The translations under genes and the position numbers were made by a program. A stretch of DNA of 64,000 nt from Dendrolimus kikuchii (taxonomy: Eukaryota; Arthropoda; Insecta; Lepidoptera; Lasiocampidae), in the NCBI GenBank assembly GCA_019925095.2, contig CM034392.1, positions 11,613,887-11,677,886 of the forward strand. The letters run 5' to 3'. Below the pieces are notes generated by a model. The model was not told where the DNA came from. It saw only the letters and a list, made by a program, of their open reading frames with translations, and made no database searches. This document shows positions 1 to 11,640 of the stretch, one piece after another (within the stretch, counting starts at the first letter, position 1; every line of letters starts with the position of its first letter).

Positions 1-460
1 ATAAATACCTAATAACCCAATGCATTCGTGTTTGTACGTTTGCATAAGGTACATACACGAATGTTTGATAGTCATACTAAGATCTAATAAAATTAATCAT
101 TTAGTTTTATTAGTTTTAATAGTAGTTTTAATTAATATAATAGTATCAATTGGATTAGGTATAGAATAATATGTCGTTTTTACCCAACCAGTTTGTCGGG
201 TTTATCGAGATTAAAATACATTATAATTAATGCAGACATGAGACCATTGGTTAAACCCACAGTTATTTTCAGGGTATTCAAAAAGAAAACATTGTGTTTT
301 GTTTGATAAAGAATAACAATATACAAAGATTAATAGTAGTAGTGACGCTTTCTCGTTTGTATTCGCTGCATTGTTCAAATTTCCCTCTTGCCAATGGAGA
401 CAGCTAGTCGCGTACCTGTCTGACGGACGCAATCGTTACCGAGACGCGTCGGTCTGCATC
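1..460. other. AT-rich flank upstream of the metallopeptidase gene
   Basis: I see no convincing coding exon or repeat here. The sequence turns GC- and CpG-rich from about 415, which fits the start of the first transcribed exon of the gene that follows; the promoter should therefore lie in this stretch. No clear TATA box or initiator could be singled out. Confidence 0.3.
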
Positions 461-623
461 GGTAGACATGCGCAGACCAAGCGAACGAACATTCGACCAA
501 CTTGAGGGAAGTGACGAGAAACGGCATTGCACGTTGCCTCCGAATGGTTGCCGGCGCTCCGCGCTACCCGCACCCGCAGTCCTCCCGCCGCGCCTGTTCT
601 GCGCGCTCCACGCCGACCGCATC

Positions 624-2576
624 ATGGTGAGTCATTGCAAAAGTGCGAATCTATTCATTTGAGAAGATATTAAAATACACTGCACACCTAAAGAGGAAAT
701 ATTTTAACTTGTAATTTTATCTTATCAGTGACAAAATTCATTTGACGTACATGATATCCATATGATAATATCATAACAGCTTAATGCTTTTAACCCAATT
801 ATAAGCTAATGGAACAATACAAAAGAAATCGACAAACTGCGCACCGTTAATGAAGGCCAAACACCAAAGGCCATTTAAATAAATAATAACTATAACAAAA
901 TAATGATACACTATTTTCAGGTAATGGACAACCGAGTGAATGAAGAAGTTGACCATGAACACAATTCTTCCATTTTTATTACAAACTTTCAAAACGGAGA
1001 TGTCGTAAATTATTCCCTTGTTCTTATAAAAGGAATTATAACAAGAGGCAATTCTAATAACCAAGAGAAAATAATTTGCACAGTTATAAAAGAAGATGTA
1101 GAAAATAAAACCCAATGGAATGTCCACAATGGTGAATTTAAAGTGTTAATTGAATTAAAGAGGGGTGAAAATATTATTGAATTAGAATATGCAGAGCAGC
1201 AAAAGAAAACAATAATACTTGATTACACTCCAAGAAACACAAATTTGAGAGTTACTCCAGTATATATAATTTGTCAAGGCCATGATGGCTGTTTCCAAAG
1301 TCCCCCTGATGTTGATAATTCTATTGAGAGCGCTTGTTTACGAATAGCTTTAGGTTCAAAGCTAATTCAAAGTCTAACTGCAGAAAAATTGTTTGAAAGC
1401 GGTGTTGGAAGAAAGACTTTCCAGCTTGAGCATGAGGTTAATCCCAAGAAACCTGAATGTACAGTGTTTAAAAGCAGCCTCAATGTCAATAAAGCTAGAA
1501 AAATGAAACAAGCTGAACTATGGTCACATTTTGGAAGAGAATTGATGCTATCTGATTTAGGTAGCAACGAAAGAAAATATTTAGCTTTCATATCATGCAC
1601 GCGATACAAGGGGACTGACATCGATAAACCTATGACACATGACGAAATTATATCTCTTACTGAATCCTATGCTGCATTAGGAGGTGGGGGCTTAGCGCTA
1701 TTTGGTACGGCATGTCTATATACCTGGCCATCACATGTTGACCTTATAATCCCGAAGTTTTTAGATTCAACACCAGTAAATACAAGAAGATTTATGGACG
1801 ATAGTGGGTATAGAGGAACACTAGGCGGTTGCTTTGCCACAACTTTAGGGTCAGTGTTTCACGAACTGGGCCATACTTTTGACCTTGGCCATACCAAAGA
1901 TGGTATTATGGGACGAGGATTTGATAATTTAGACAGAGTTTTTATTGTCGGAGAAAAAAGATCTGCTTTAATGAAAGATAACTTAAACAACTTCAGCGGA
2001 AAACCAGTACAACATTCAACAGTATCTCTTCAAAGGAACATAAGTGTTACTATGAATGTGGCAGAACCACTTCGTGTTTTAGGCCCCCGGAGTAAAACCA
2101 CTTTGGGAAACTTTGCTTCTATGTCTAAATCTGATATCGTAAGGAGGAGTCCCAACATTACCCCAATTACAAGGCCATCCAGTGTATACTCGAGTATATC
2201 AAACAGATTATCAGAATCGAAGAAAAATATAAACCGTACAAATGGAAATGATTCTATATATTGGACTAGAAATTGTGCCGTTTTATTATCATATCACAGA
2301 TGGTTTAACAATGAATATGGTAGAGAAAGGCAAGCAATAACAAGATATTTGAAATTTGATAAAAACAAAATGTTAATTATATCCACAGCAGGGATACGAA
2401 TAGTAGAAGTGAGGGATGAATCCAATGGAATGGTATTAGACTCATATGAATTTACAAATCTTTTGCCAGAAAAAAGATTCTTAGTCCCATTCACTTTTTC
2501 GCCTAAAAGCAAAGTGTTGACAATAGTGGTAGAAGACGACTTAGGAAATGTACTGAAACAAACTTTCTCGTATTAA
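624..2576 (+). CDS. Predicted zinc metallopeptidase (YIL108W-like, Metallopep family)
   Basis: The main exon is 921-2576 and encodes 550 aa from the ATG at 924. A short upstream exon ends with ATG at 624-626, directly before a GTGAGT donor (627); the acceptor TTTTCAG ends at 920. Splicing joins ATG to GTA ATG GAC in frame, so 624 is the chosen start. An earlier ATG at 468 is also open in the same frame and would add 52 residues. Residues 313-323 (counted from 924) read HELGHTFDLGH, an HExxHxxxxxH zinc site, followed by GIM at 327-329, a likely Met-turn. The C-terminal third (from about residue 440) looks like a beta-rich accessory domain. The closest family I know is the putative peptidase family typified by yeast YIL108W. 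Substrate and location are unknown; no signal peptide or membrane segment is seen, so it is probably intracellular. An AATAAA follows the stop almost at once. Confidence 0.8.
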
Positions 2577-3043
2577 TAAATAAACGAAGGGCCAGAAAGT
2601 ATTAGAACAGTTGACAATAAAGTGTTAAGTGAAGGTAAACGAAAGATACTGAAATAAATATTATAGACTGTTGGTATTAGAAAGTAAACTTTAATCTATA
2701 AAATCCATAAAAGTCTATTTTTTAATCTGAATAATGTAAATAACAATTACTGAAATAAAATATTAAAAAACGTACAACAAATGAATAATTTTTATAGGCA
2801 ACTTAAATATTAGTATTTTCAACAAAAGAGGTAACCCCATATCAGTGCTGGCAACTGAAAAGTTTGAAATATATTTATTTACATTGACAAGTGTGATAAA
2901 AATGATAAGACGTTTTCCTGACATTATTGTATTGACTGAAGTGATAACGTAAAATAGTTTCGTAAATTTATGTATTAAAATTAGCAGATAATTTGGATGT
3001 ACAAATATATTTAGTGTCGTTCTTTTATAAGCAAATGTAGAAA
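2577..3043. other. Short intergenic spacer between metallopeptidase and GLTP
   Basis: AT-rich spacer holding the 3' UTR of the metallopeptidase gene, with AATAAA-type signals near 2575 and 2756, and the 5' UTR and presumably the promoter of the GLTP gene on the same strand. No other feature seen. Confidence 0.4.
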
Positions 3044-6000
3044 ATGGCAGAAGACTCGAATGAAGAATATTTTTTCAACAAAAATATGAAGCAATTTCCT
3101 CCAGTTATAGACGGCCGCATAAACATAGTGACATTTTTAGAAGCGTCGTCGGACTTGGTATGTCTTGTAGGTATGTATTTCAAACTAATATGTAAAAAAG
3201 CAATTGGTTTTGTTATTAAAACCCACAACGACATAAATATGTAAAATATCCTATCCATTACAGATCGTCTCGGTACAGTTTTTACTCCCGTTAAATATGA
3301 CATGCAAGGAAATATTGAGGTAAGATGAAATATAACACTTTAACTTAGTTTAATTTAACATATTAGGTATAAATAATGTCACTTCCAATTTTTCTTGTAT
3401 ACTTAACCTTTGATAACAACATACAGTGTACTGTCTGCATAATTTCAGCAATACCATCTTTAGCATTATATCTGTCAAGAGAGTATAATTAAACAGCTAT
3501 AATTACAAAATTTTATGATAACTTTATAGTCTATGTATAGAATAAATAATCAAAATAAGAAACAAACTCGATCACATTCATTTTGTATTTTTAGTTGAAT
3601 TACAATTACATCTTAAAGTTTTGATTTTACCACATTAGCAACTAATCTTAATAGAATAAACAATTATTTGCAGAAAATTAGAAAGCATTACAAGTGTGAT
3701 AAGAATTCTTGCTTACTTGAGTTGATGCTTGAAGAGGCTGCTAGTGGTAAAAATACTGCGTCTGAAGGTGTTTTATGGCTAAACAGGTATTAACTGATTA
3801 ATCCATTACTTACTTTACATTAAGGAACCATAAAAAGTCTCTAATGAAACAATTATGTACCTCATATCCCCAAAATGTCTCTATGTATCTTATTTAAACC
3901 AATTTTCACCTAAAAGAGTTTTTCAATTTTTACAGATTTTAATACACTCAGACTTTTGACTGTATAATGCAAAACTTAGGTTGGTAATAGTTGTATCATG
4001 ACACTTTACAAACACACCTATTCATTCAATTTTTTTCTGTCCTAAGTTATATGTATGGCAACTATCCCTAAATGGTTTTTACAAATTTATCACACCACTA
4101 GGATATGCCTGCGACTTCATCCACACTTGACAGGTAACATATAATTAATATTCAAGTATTAATAAACTTCAAAAGGTATTTCCAACAGGCCGAAGGATTT
4201 ACTATGACAATATATTTAAATATAATTCTGAAGATTCCCTTAAAAACCCAGGGTAAATAATATTACTAAAGGCATACATAACTAAATTTGTACTAAAGAT
4301 GTAATAAATATAGAAATTGTCATATCAACAAGGCCTAATATCTCAGAATCCCATAATATAAAGTATCAAATCACTTGAAAAAGAACTTGGCTATTGTACT
4401 AGTGAAATCTTATATATCATATAGGAATCAGCGATTTTTTATGCATCCTAATTAATTTGTACCATAAGTGGGAAAATTCCTGTGGTATTACCAGGATAAA
4501 AAGTAGCTCAGATTTTAAGCGTAATATTTTACTGTCAGCGAAACCGCATCAAAATTGGCCCAGTAATTTTTATGTGGATCCCAAATAAATAGACAAGAAA
4601 TCTAAAAAAATTGCAGTGTTTTCCATAATTTGTAGTGTATTTCAGTTGTTGTTTTTTTAAAAATAGCTTTAATATACAGACACAGCATTTATATATTTTT
4701 TAATAATAATACAGATTATATAGCAATACTTTTAGTTATATGTAATAGACAAAAATTGTTTCTTCCAAATTTTCTCCTTATAGAGCCAATAATAGTCTTT
4801 AAAATAAAATCCTGTGATAGACAGAAAGATAGGTAACATGATGATTTAAAAAGATTCTATTTTAACTTACTTTGTTTTAGTTATTTGTGTTGCACATTTC
4901 ATAGAAATTGTCAAGTTACATTAGTAACAAATGTCTACTGGTTATTTGTAGATGGACATTGTGGGACCATTAGCAAAAAGTGCAAACCTCAAGTGGGATG
5001 CAGATGTAAATGTTTATTAACAATTATTATTTTTACTATTTATAATATTGTATGTCCGTGAAGACCACAGGCCATAAAAGTGGCCCAGACTTTTGGAGGG
5101 CTTGCTTGGGGCCATGGGAAGGTCATCTTACATATTTTATAATTAAACAATTGTTTCCCTATCCCACTAAGAATATAATTTGAACAATATACTATTTAGG
5201 TACCAAAATTATTAACTTTTTATTTCCACCAGAGCTCTCCTGTTTTTCGAGTTGGTGTTTGCAGAAATATTAAATTATTTGAAGTTGGGTAAACATGACG
5301 TTAATATGACAAAAGTATTCTCTGTGGCATATGAAGGTTCTGTGAAGAAATATCATAACTGGGTTACTCAACAAATATTTATTGTAAGTAAATAAAAGTA
5401 TATTTGATATATAGAAATATATATGTGCAATATTGTCCGATTACAATTATATAAAACTAGCTGATCCGACAAACTTTGTACCACTCCGGAATCAATAAAT
5501 AAAAAACGTTGATTTCTGAATGACAGGACGAACATCAAACGTTTGACATTCAAAACCAAAAAGATTAACAAAAAAACTTCACTTATAAATTTAATTTGAT
5601 TTCTGAACGATTTTTAAATTTAATTGATTTCTAAACGACAGGATGAACATCAAATGTTTGACAGGTAGGAATAGTTTCTAAGGGAAAGCGAAATTGTTCT
5701 TTTAACTATATTCCAAGCATTTTTTCATGTTTACTCACCTTTTAAACCTTCCCTGGACTTCCACAAATAATTCAAAACCAAAATTAGCCAAATCAGTCTA
5801 GCCATTCTCGAGTTTTAGTAAGACCAACGAACAGCAATTGATTTTTATACAGATAGATTTGAAATAAATCTCTTAAACATAAAAATTCTTGAAAGAAGAT
5901 CATTCCAAATGCAAGGTAACAAGGAAGGTATTCTTAAGAACCATTATACATACATATACAACATAGTTACTTAAGGAACTGGCGATAGAGCTTTCTTTAT

Positions 6001-6396
6001 ATTAATATTAAACATGATCATGTTATATTTTTTATATATTTGCTCATTTCTTCTCACAACTTGGATGGTAGTAAATTAGGAATATATCATTACATACTTT
6101 CGATTATGCAATCTGTGCATTATTAAACATACATATTATATATACTTCTACATAATATGAAGAACATATTAATGTAATTTTTTGTGAAGTGGAGATTCAA
6201 ATTGTTTTGTTTTCTATTTCAGTTGGTCTGCAAAATGTGTCCCACCTTTCCTCAAATATTGAAATCATTTGAGGCCGACAAAGACATAAGAGCCTTTGAA
6301 GGAAAGTTAGAAAGTCTCAATATAACTTTACATTTGGTAAGGTGCAAGATTGATGATTTCTTCAAAGACCATAATCTAGTAAGTAATGCAGTGTAA
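3044..6396 (+). CDS. GLTP: Glycolipid transfer protein (GLTP)
   Basis: Five exons: 3044-3170, 3264-3319, 3674-3786, 5233-5383 and 6223-6396, all with GT-AG introns. They sum to 621 nt, that is 206 aa plus TAA, close to the 209 aa usual for the family. GLTP is a soluble cytosolic protein that moves glycosphingolipids between membranes in a two-layer all-alpha fold. The sugar headgroup site is intact: D55, N59 and K62 in DMQGNIEKI, W96 in GVLWLNR, and H140 in KKYHNW. W96 and H140 have the same numbers as in the human protein. The first donor is at 3171; an alternative GTATGT at 3158 would break the frame. Intron 3 (3787-5232) carries a minus-strand Helitron-like repeat and intron 4 (5384-6222) another. 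I could not tell which glycolipid it carries; in insects arthro-series ceramide glycolipids are likely (inference). Confidence 0.93.
4098..4640 (-). mobile_element. Helitron-like non-autonomous repeat, family A, in GLTP intron 3
   Basis: A decayed minus-strand copy of a repeat also seen at 7.9, 18.3, 18.7, 32.9 and 49.8 kb. Read on the minus strand it contains the shared blocks ACTGGGCCAATTTTGATGCG and ATGAAGTCGCAGGCATATC and ends CTAG followed by T. The CTAG|T end fits Helitron insertion between A and T. There is no coding capacity. Confidence 0.55.
5457..5857 (-). mobile_element. Helitron-like non-autonomous element, family D, in GLTP intron 4
   Basis: On the minus strand the element runs from A|TCTATCTGTATAAAAATC at 5857 to CGGATCAGCTAG|T at 5457. 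A 5' TC and 3' CTAG, inserted between A and T, are the hallmarks of lepidopteran Helitrons. About 400 bp long and non-coding; internally it contains a partly repeated block with GACAGGA(C/T)GAACATCAAA seen twice (near 5522 and 5638). Confidence 0.6.
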
Positions 6397-7970
6397 CAAT
6401 AACTTAGGATAATTATGTTTTAGACCTGAGCCTAAAATTTCTATAGTATTATGCATTTGAATGTGAAATAAGGTGTGCTAATAACATTTAAGATATGTGG
6501 ATTGTAAATCAACAATTATCATTAACATATACAAGCAATTGCTGTAAATATTTATACCAAATATTTCATAAAATACCTAAGATTGTAAATTGTGGAGATG
6601 TTTTTGTAACATTAGTATGCAAGAGGCTATTTGAATTGACAATGAAATTAATAAGTGAATAGATATTAATATTTATATATTATAGAAATTAATTTGTGTG
6701 CCTATTTTTTCTTTTAAAACAACTTTGAAATACCCTCAACTTCGAAATATCCAGTGCCTTGTGGAATGTCTAATTGCAGAATCTACCAATATTATAGAAT
6801 GACATAGAAACAGAAGTTAAAATTTTAACACGAACAATTATATTTGATACCATTATGATAGTAAGTAGATATTAGTTGAGTCCATAGTTTAAAGTTCATG
6901 AGAATGAATTGGAGTGAAAAAAAATTTATGCTGTGTAACAATTGAAAATTATTTTTCTTATTTAAAATCTCAATGAAACAAAATTGTAAAATGAAATAAA
7001 ATGTTAAAATACAAAATTGTTATGTGTTTATATTAAGACATGATTATTATTTATCATTTATTAAATTATGGTGCCATTATACTTTTCTCATAAAGCGAAG
7101 ATTATAACAAAGTATTTATCATGTATAACTAAACCGTCGCTACGATAGTAACAGATGGCATCGCAATAGGCTGTTTTCAGTGCAAAATCAATTATTGTGC
7201 AGCCTTTTGAAGCTATCCGGCAATGGCATTTTAGCGCGACCTATAATTAGAAGTATTATTAACAGACTTTATGGCGAGTAATATTTTATAGGACCAGCCT
7301 TGAAAAATTTGCCATAGTCACGTAATTAAATGGAAAACATTTCTTTAAAACACGAACTTATTTAATGACACAAAGGATAAAAATTAATTGTATTAGTTTT
7401 ATAATACTAAAGCTTCCGCTGGCATCATACATTTAGCCATTTTAATTAAATTTTTAATCAGTATGGAGTCTATGGAGCGAGCATATATATGTTGTTTAAC
7501 AACATAATAAATTCTTTTTATCTGAAGATTGTGTTTTATTATATAACACGTTCGATTCAATAGAATTATACAAATAGATTATAAAAAAACACAGAGACCC
7601 TTATCCTCAGGCCTTGCGCCTTGCACGCACTACGGGTATTTTAGTGCGATTTATTTTCCGCAAAATCTATTGTAATCTATGGAACTGCATAGAAGCGCGC
7701 ACACGAAAATAAATTTCCACCATATTCAAATTCTGTAGATTGTTACAAATCTGATGGGCGCTAGGCCTTCCTAGTATTTTAAATGTAGTGATGAAGTTCT
7801 TTGACCAGATTAGTTGATAGCAATTTTGAATGGACTTTGACAATCCCCTAGTCTGCTGCATAAATGATTTAGGATAGATACTACTAACCCAATAACATAT
7901 TGATTGAAGTTTATGGTTATGCTTCCCAATAAATTTTTGACAAATTAATAATATAAATTCCTTAGTATGC
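6397..7970. other. GLTP 3' flank and gene-free AT-rich stretch
   Basis: Contains the probable GLTP 3' UTR; AATAAA-like signals are present, for example near 6996. From 7120 to 7860 there are less AT-rich patches that look like old repeat debris, but I recognise no coding exon, RNA gene or element. Confidence 0.3.
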
Positions 7971-7974
7971 CGTG

Positions 7975-8206
7975 TCTGTACGTTGAAGTTAGTTAAAAAA
8001 AAACCAACTGGAATAGATAATTTAAACGACGGAGAACACGACGCATTTTTTTTTTAATTGTCTGTTCCGGATTCTCTTCAAAACTCCTGGGCCAATTTCG
8101 ATGCGGTTTTCGCTGATTGACAGCAAATTTTATGTAATAAAATGTGTGATATTTTTATCCCTGGAATTTAAAATTAAGCGTGGATGAAGTCGCGGGCCTG
8201 TACTAG
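7975..8206 (+). mobile_element. Helitron-like non-autonomous repeat, family A
   Basis: Starts near ATGCCGTGTCTGTACGTTGA, a block found again at 49766, and continues with CTGGGCCAATTTCGATGCGG and TAATAAAATGTGTGATATTT. It ends GTACTAG|T at 8203-8207. The conserved order of blocks and the CTAG|T end tie it to the copies at 32.9 and 49.8 kb. Internally deleted compared with the longest copy at 32880-33308. Confidence 0.6.
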
Positions 8207-9049
8207 TTAACAATATAAATGGTTGAAGATACAGCAAGTCATTGTTTATTAAATACAAATGTGACTTAAAATAATCGGAGATTCATTCAATACATTAGAT
8301 TAACTTAACTGAGATAAATACACACTTTTAGCTAGTGATGACGCCTTTTTTAATGCGAAAAAACTTAAGATTATCTCAGCAATCGTTAATAACCATAATG
8401 TAAAATGCAGAATAAGTTCTGTAGGAGTACTTAACAAATATGGATTAAAAAGGAAGTAGCTTAACAATGGCATTTGCATTAAAACAGACAGCATTAGGAA
8501 TCCAGCTAACTCTGGCACCTGCGGAACAAAATTAATGTTATTATAAAGTTTTATATGTGGAGATGGAGATTTATAATGGATTGGTTCACTTCATAGTCGC
8601 ACTAAGGATGCACGTAGGACTAAGTATGGAGCGAGTTTTAATTAGTGTTTTTCTTGTAAATAAAATCCGAAACGATGATATCCTAAGAGAAACAGTCACC
8701 GACATAGCTCGCAAAGTACATACGCAAGTAAATACGTATGACCCATGACTGATGAAACAAACTAGTCCTGGAGTGAAGACCGAGTTTTATAAACGTAGTT
8801 TTACTACGCGCTCCAGATCCGAGGGCTTGCGCAAGGTCGCCGAAAAGGGCAAGATTAGGAAAGCAGAAGATCGGGATATATAGCGCAAACTAGGTACTTT
8901 CTGCAGTGGATTGAGATTGGCTAGTGACGATATTTTCTTAACTCTCCATGTGACTTTTTCTCTTTTTCACTGGGAATGAAGTGACAATCATGTTTGGTCA
9001 TATAACCGAAATAAAACATAGCATTTTATTTTATTTTTATTTCGGCGTT

Positions 9050-9180
9050 TCGGCCACTTTTCAATAGTCGTGATCACAGAAGACAGAGGAGACAGAGGTC
9101 TTCCTCACTGAAAAGTAGCTGAACCAACGAAATAAAAATGAAAAATAATGCCGCATTTAAAACCGTTTTAACGAAACTAG
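9050..9180 (+). repeat. Repeat unit A (first copy)
   Basis: About 130 bp, strongly similar to 10136-10266. Shared blocks include GTGATCACAGAAG, AGGAGACAGAGGTCTTCCTC, ATAATGCCGCATTTAAAAC and AACGAAACTAG. Here the unit ends at ACTAG and is followed by about 905 bp of other sequence, including a LINE copy, before the continuation of the unit reappears at 10091. Confidence 0.7.
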
Positions 9181-9239
9181 GTAATCAATCAATCATTTGC
9201 TCACAAAACATGGTGTATACATAGATCATATTATGTTGC

Positions 9240-9934
9240 AAGGATAATGGTCCATGATGTTATGCTGGAGCAAGTGAATGAGTTTGTATATCTTGGATGT
9301 GCTTTTAGCAGGGATGGAAGGTACACCGCTGATATAGAAAGAAGAGTGAATTTGGGGAATAGTTTAAATGGAGCGTTAGGTAAACTTCTAGGCGCTAAGA
9401 ACCTCAGCCAGAAGGCCCAGCTCGCCGTACACAACGCGGTGCTGGTACCTACGCTCACGTATGGAAGCGAGAGTTGGGTATGGAAGAAAGAGCATGAAAG
9501 TAGAGTAAACACGGTCGAGATGCGAGCACTGCGCAAAATCTGCGGAGTGACGCTCGCGGACCGCGTTCGTAATACCGAAGTAAGAAAGAGAGTTGGTCTG
9601 AAAGAGAGTGTCGGGGTGAAGGAAAGGAATGCTCCGGTGGTTCGGGCATGTGGAAAGAATGCATGATGAAAGAATGACTAAACAGATATACAATGCAAAA
9701 GTGGATGGATGCAGAAGTCGTGGAAGGCCACGACACACCTTCCATGATCATATTGATCGTGTACTAGCAGAAGGTGATGTCAGGAGCCTTAAGAACAGAC
9801 GAGCTTGCATGACAAGAGTTATGAATGTCAAAGAGGCAAGTGAGGTGTGTAAGAATAAGCCTAAATGGCACTCTGTTGTTCGTGCCTACCCCGCGAGGGA
9901 TCTGGCGTGAAGTTATGTATGTATGTATGTATGT
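9240..9934 (+). mobile_element. 5'-truncated LINE with RT C-terminal region and (ATGT)n tail
   Basis: A 695-bp 3' fragment of a non-LTR retrotransposon. It is flanked by a perfect 12-bp target-site duplication, ATATTATGTTGC, at 9228-9239 and 9935-9946, and ends in an ATGT-repeat tail. The coding part is the C-terminal region of a reverse transcriptase (VNEFVYLGCAFSRDGRY, LVPTLTYGSESWVWKKE, then LRWFGHVERMHDERMTKQIY and [19 protein letters not shown]). The reading frame shifts near 9630-9640, so it is a dead copy. Two shorter copies with the same 3' end lie at 44644 and 46217. The clade could not be decided by eye. Confidence 0.85.
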
Positions 9935-10083
9935 ATATTATGTTGCTTATAAGGTTCACATGTCTTTGCCGGTCACGCATGCAAAATGTACATACATACT
10001 TAAGACTACTTCAAAATTATACCTACAAGTCAATTTAAAGTGATACTATCAATACAATACTAATTTTTGCCTATAGAATACTT

Positions 10084-10310
10084 TACTAGTGTATTAGTCA
10101 TGAGAACTTAAGAAAATTCTATGTAGACACTGTCACGACCACTTTTTAATAGCCGTGATCACAGAAGTCAGAGGAGACAGAGGTCTTCCTCACTAAAAAG
10201 TAGTTGAACCAACGAAATAAAAACAAAAAATAATGCCGCATTTAAAACGGTTATAACGAAACTAGTGTATTAGTCACGAGAACTTAAGAAAATACTACTT
10301 AAGCACTGTC
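10084..10310 (+). repeat. Repeat units B and A'-B' (second copy of the 9050 repeat)
   Basis: 10091-10130 (TGTATTAGTCATGAGAACTT and on) is repeated at 10267-10305 with few changes, and 10136-10266 repeats 9050-9180. The layout B-A'-B' after A suggests a tandem duplication of an A-B unit whose first copy was split by an insertion. No coding content. Confidence 0.65.
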
Positions 10311-10440
10311 TTGACTCTACCTTACGGTATAAAGGTTACTTTTCTCCGATTCAAAGTTTACGCCAATGATATCGCACAGTAACCTGTAATTTGCCATAAT
10401 TATAATAGGCTGACTGGCCTTGGCAAACAAAACATTTGAA

Positions 10441-10465
10441 ATGAGTCGTCCAGTGGACGACTCAT
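10441..10465. repeat. Perfect small hairpin
   Basis: Arms ATGAGTCGTCC (10441-10451) and GGACGACTCAT (10455-10465) are exact reverse complements around AGT. No function can be assigned; it lies in otherwise plain AT-rich sequence (10.3-10.9 kb). Confidence 0.6.
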
Positions 10466-11029
10466 ATCATTCTTATAACATTCTGTGAAATGTTATACTT
10501 TGATATAATTACACTCCACAAGGTCAGAGAAAGAATTAGACTAATTTTCGGCATTAATAAACTGCGATCTAGAACGACTGCACACTTAGCACAATCTCGA
10601 CGATAGTCATAATACTACATGTTTGTAGGTTTAATCCACAATTGTATCAAAGTGTAACCTGCAAATTTACCTAATTTGTTTCTGACCTGAATTTTTTGAA
10701 GTGAAACTTCTATATAAACGGGGGTCTTAGGATTTTTCTGTCACAAAAAAGCGTTACGGCATAGCGGCATAATTTTAGAGTATACTATACTTATAGATGC
10801 GTTTTTTGGTTTCGGATCAAATTCAGTTTTTTTGTTTGATAAAATAAAATATGTTTAAATAAAAAATGCATTCATTAAAATGTAGCTAACCTAACCAAAT
10901 CATAATTTGCAGTAAACCTGCGAAATTTTTTGTTACGATTCGTTTTGTCACTTATCCGTTGCCATTCGTTGTTCTACTTGCCCGTTGAAGTTTCACTTCT
11001 ACTATGTGTCCCAGCACACATTTCGATTT

Positions 11030-11330
11030 TTTTTCTATTTAATGAGTTCCGTAGCTATGCGGGCGGCCCACCTGATGGAAAGCAGTTACCCTTGCTTACG
11101 GACATTTGCAACACCAAAGACGTTACAAATGCGCTGCTATTCTCCTAAGGGAGACTGAATCTGGCCACTAATGCCGAACACAACTCAAGGTTGTTATGGC
11201 GGCATACTGTAGACTCAGGGTGGTAGCCATCCAGATGGGCAAATTCCTTACCACCTGGCTGTGGGTTGTTTTGTCGCCTCTTACGACCAGCCGCCCGGCC
11301 GCAGGAAATTATATTCTTTCTGTATTCCTG
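11030..11330 (-). repeat. Poly(A)-tailed dispersed repeat (SINE or LINE 3' end), minus-strand copy
   Basis: Read on the minus strand it matches copies at 40790-41095, 56880-57150 and 46567-46665. Shared blocks include GCATACTGTAGACTC-like text, GCGCATTTGTAACGTC, and GGTAACTGCTTTCCATCAGG with a GGGCCGCC ending. The minus-strand 3' end meets a run of A (T-rich at 11028-11040 on +). It could be a SINE or the 3' tail of a CR1-like LINE. Confidence 0.6.
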
Positions 11331-11379
11331 TACGGATATATGCATTTATTTTATGTACCCTTATATTATATATGGTGAG

Positions 11380-11640
11380 TATCCACGCCTCGAATCGTTG
11401 AAAGTATAGGTGGTAGATGACCCTCCGATACCGTCTCCCGCTAAATACTGTCGGCAACAGAGTTCTCCCATCTGGTGCCTCCATCCTCCCGAAGGCACTA
11501 GAGCCTAGCCTTCAGTGCCGTCTACTATAACAGTAGAGTATACTATAGGAAAACGCCTTACGATGCCATCCCCCATCTTAGGATGAGGCTAGAACTTTCT
11601 ACGGAGCTCTCTTCTACCGCTTTGCTACGAAGGCGCTGCT
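11380..11640. other. GC-richer unassigned block
   Basis: About 260 bp, less AT-rich than its surroundings, with text such as CTCCCGAAGGCACTAGAGCC. It contains no long open frame. It may be the remnant of a retroelement, but I recognise no domain. Confidence 0.2.

Noticed and set aside
468..662. Separate small protein reading 468-662
   Set aside because: It runs through the splice donor at 627; its upstream part is better read as 5' exon of the metallopeptidase gene.
771..1127. Minus-strand open frame opposite the metallopeptidase
   Set aside because: Shadow of the coding strand; hydrophobic composition caused by AT-rich complement, no splice or family support.
9905..9946. Stand-alone ATGT microsatellite
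   Set aside because: The same tail ends three LINE copies immediately before their target duplications, so it is the element's 3' tail.
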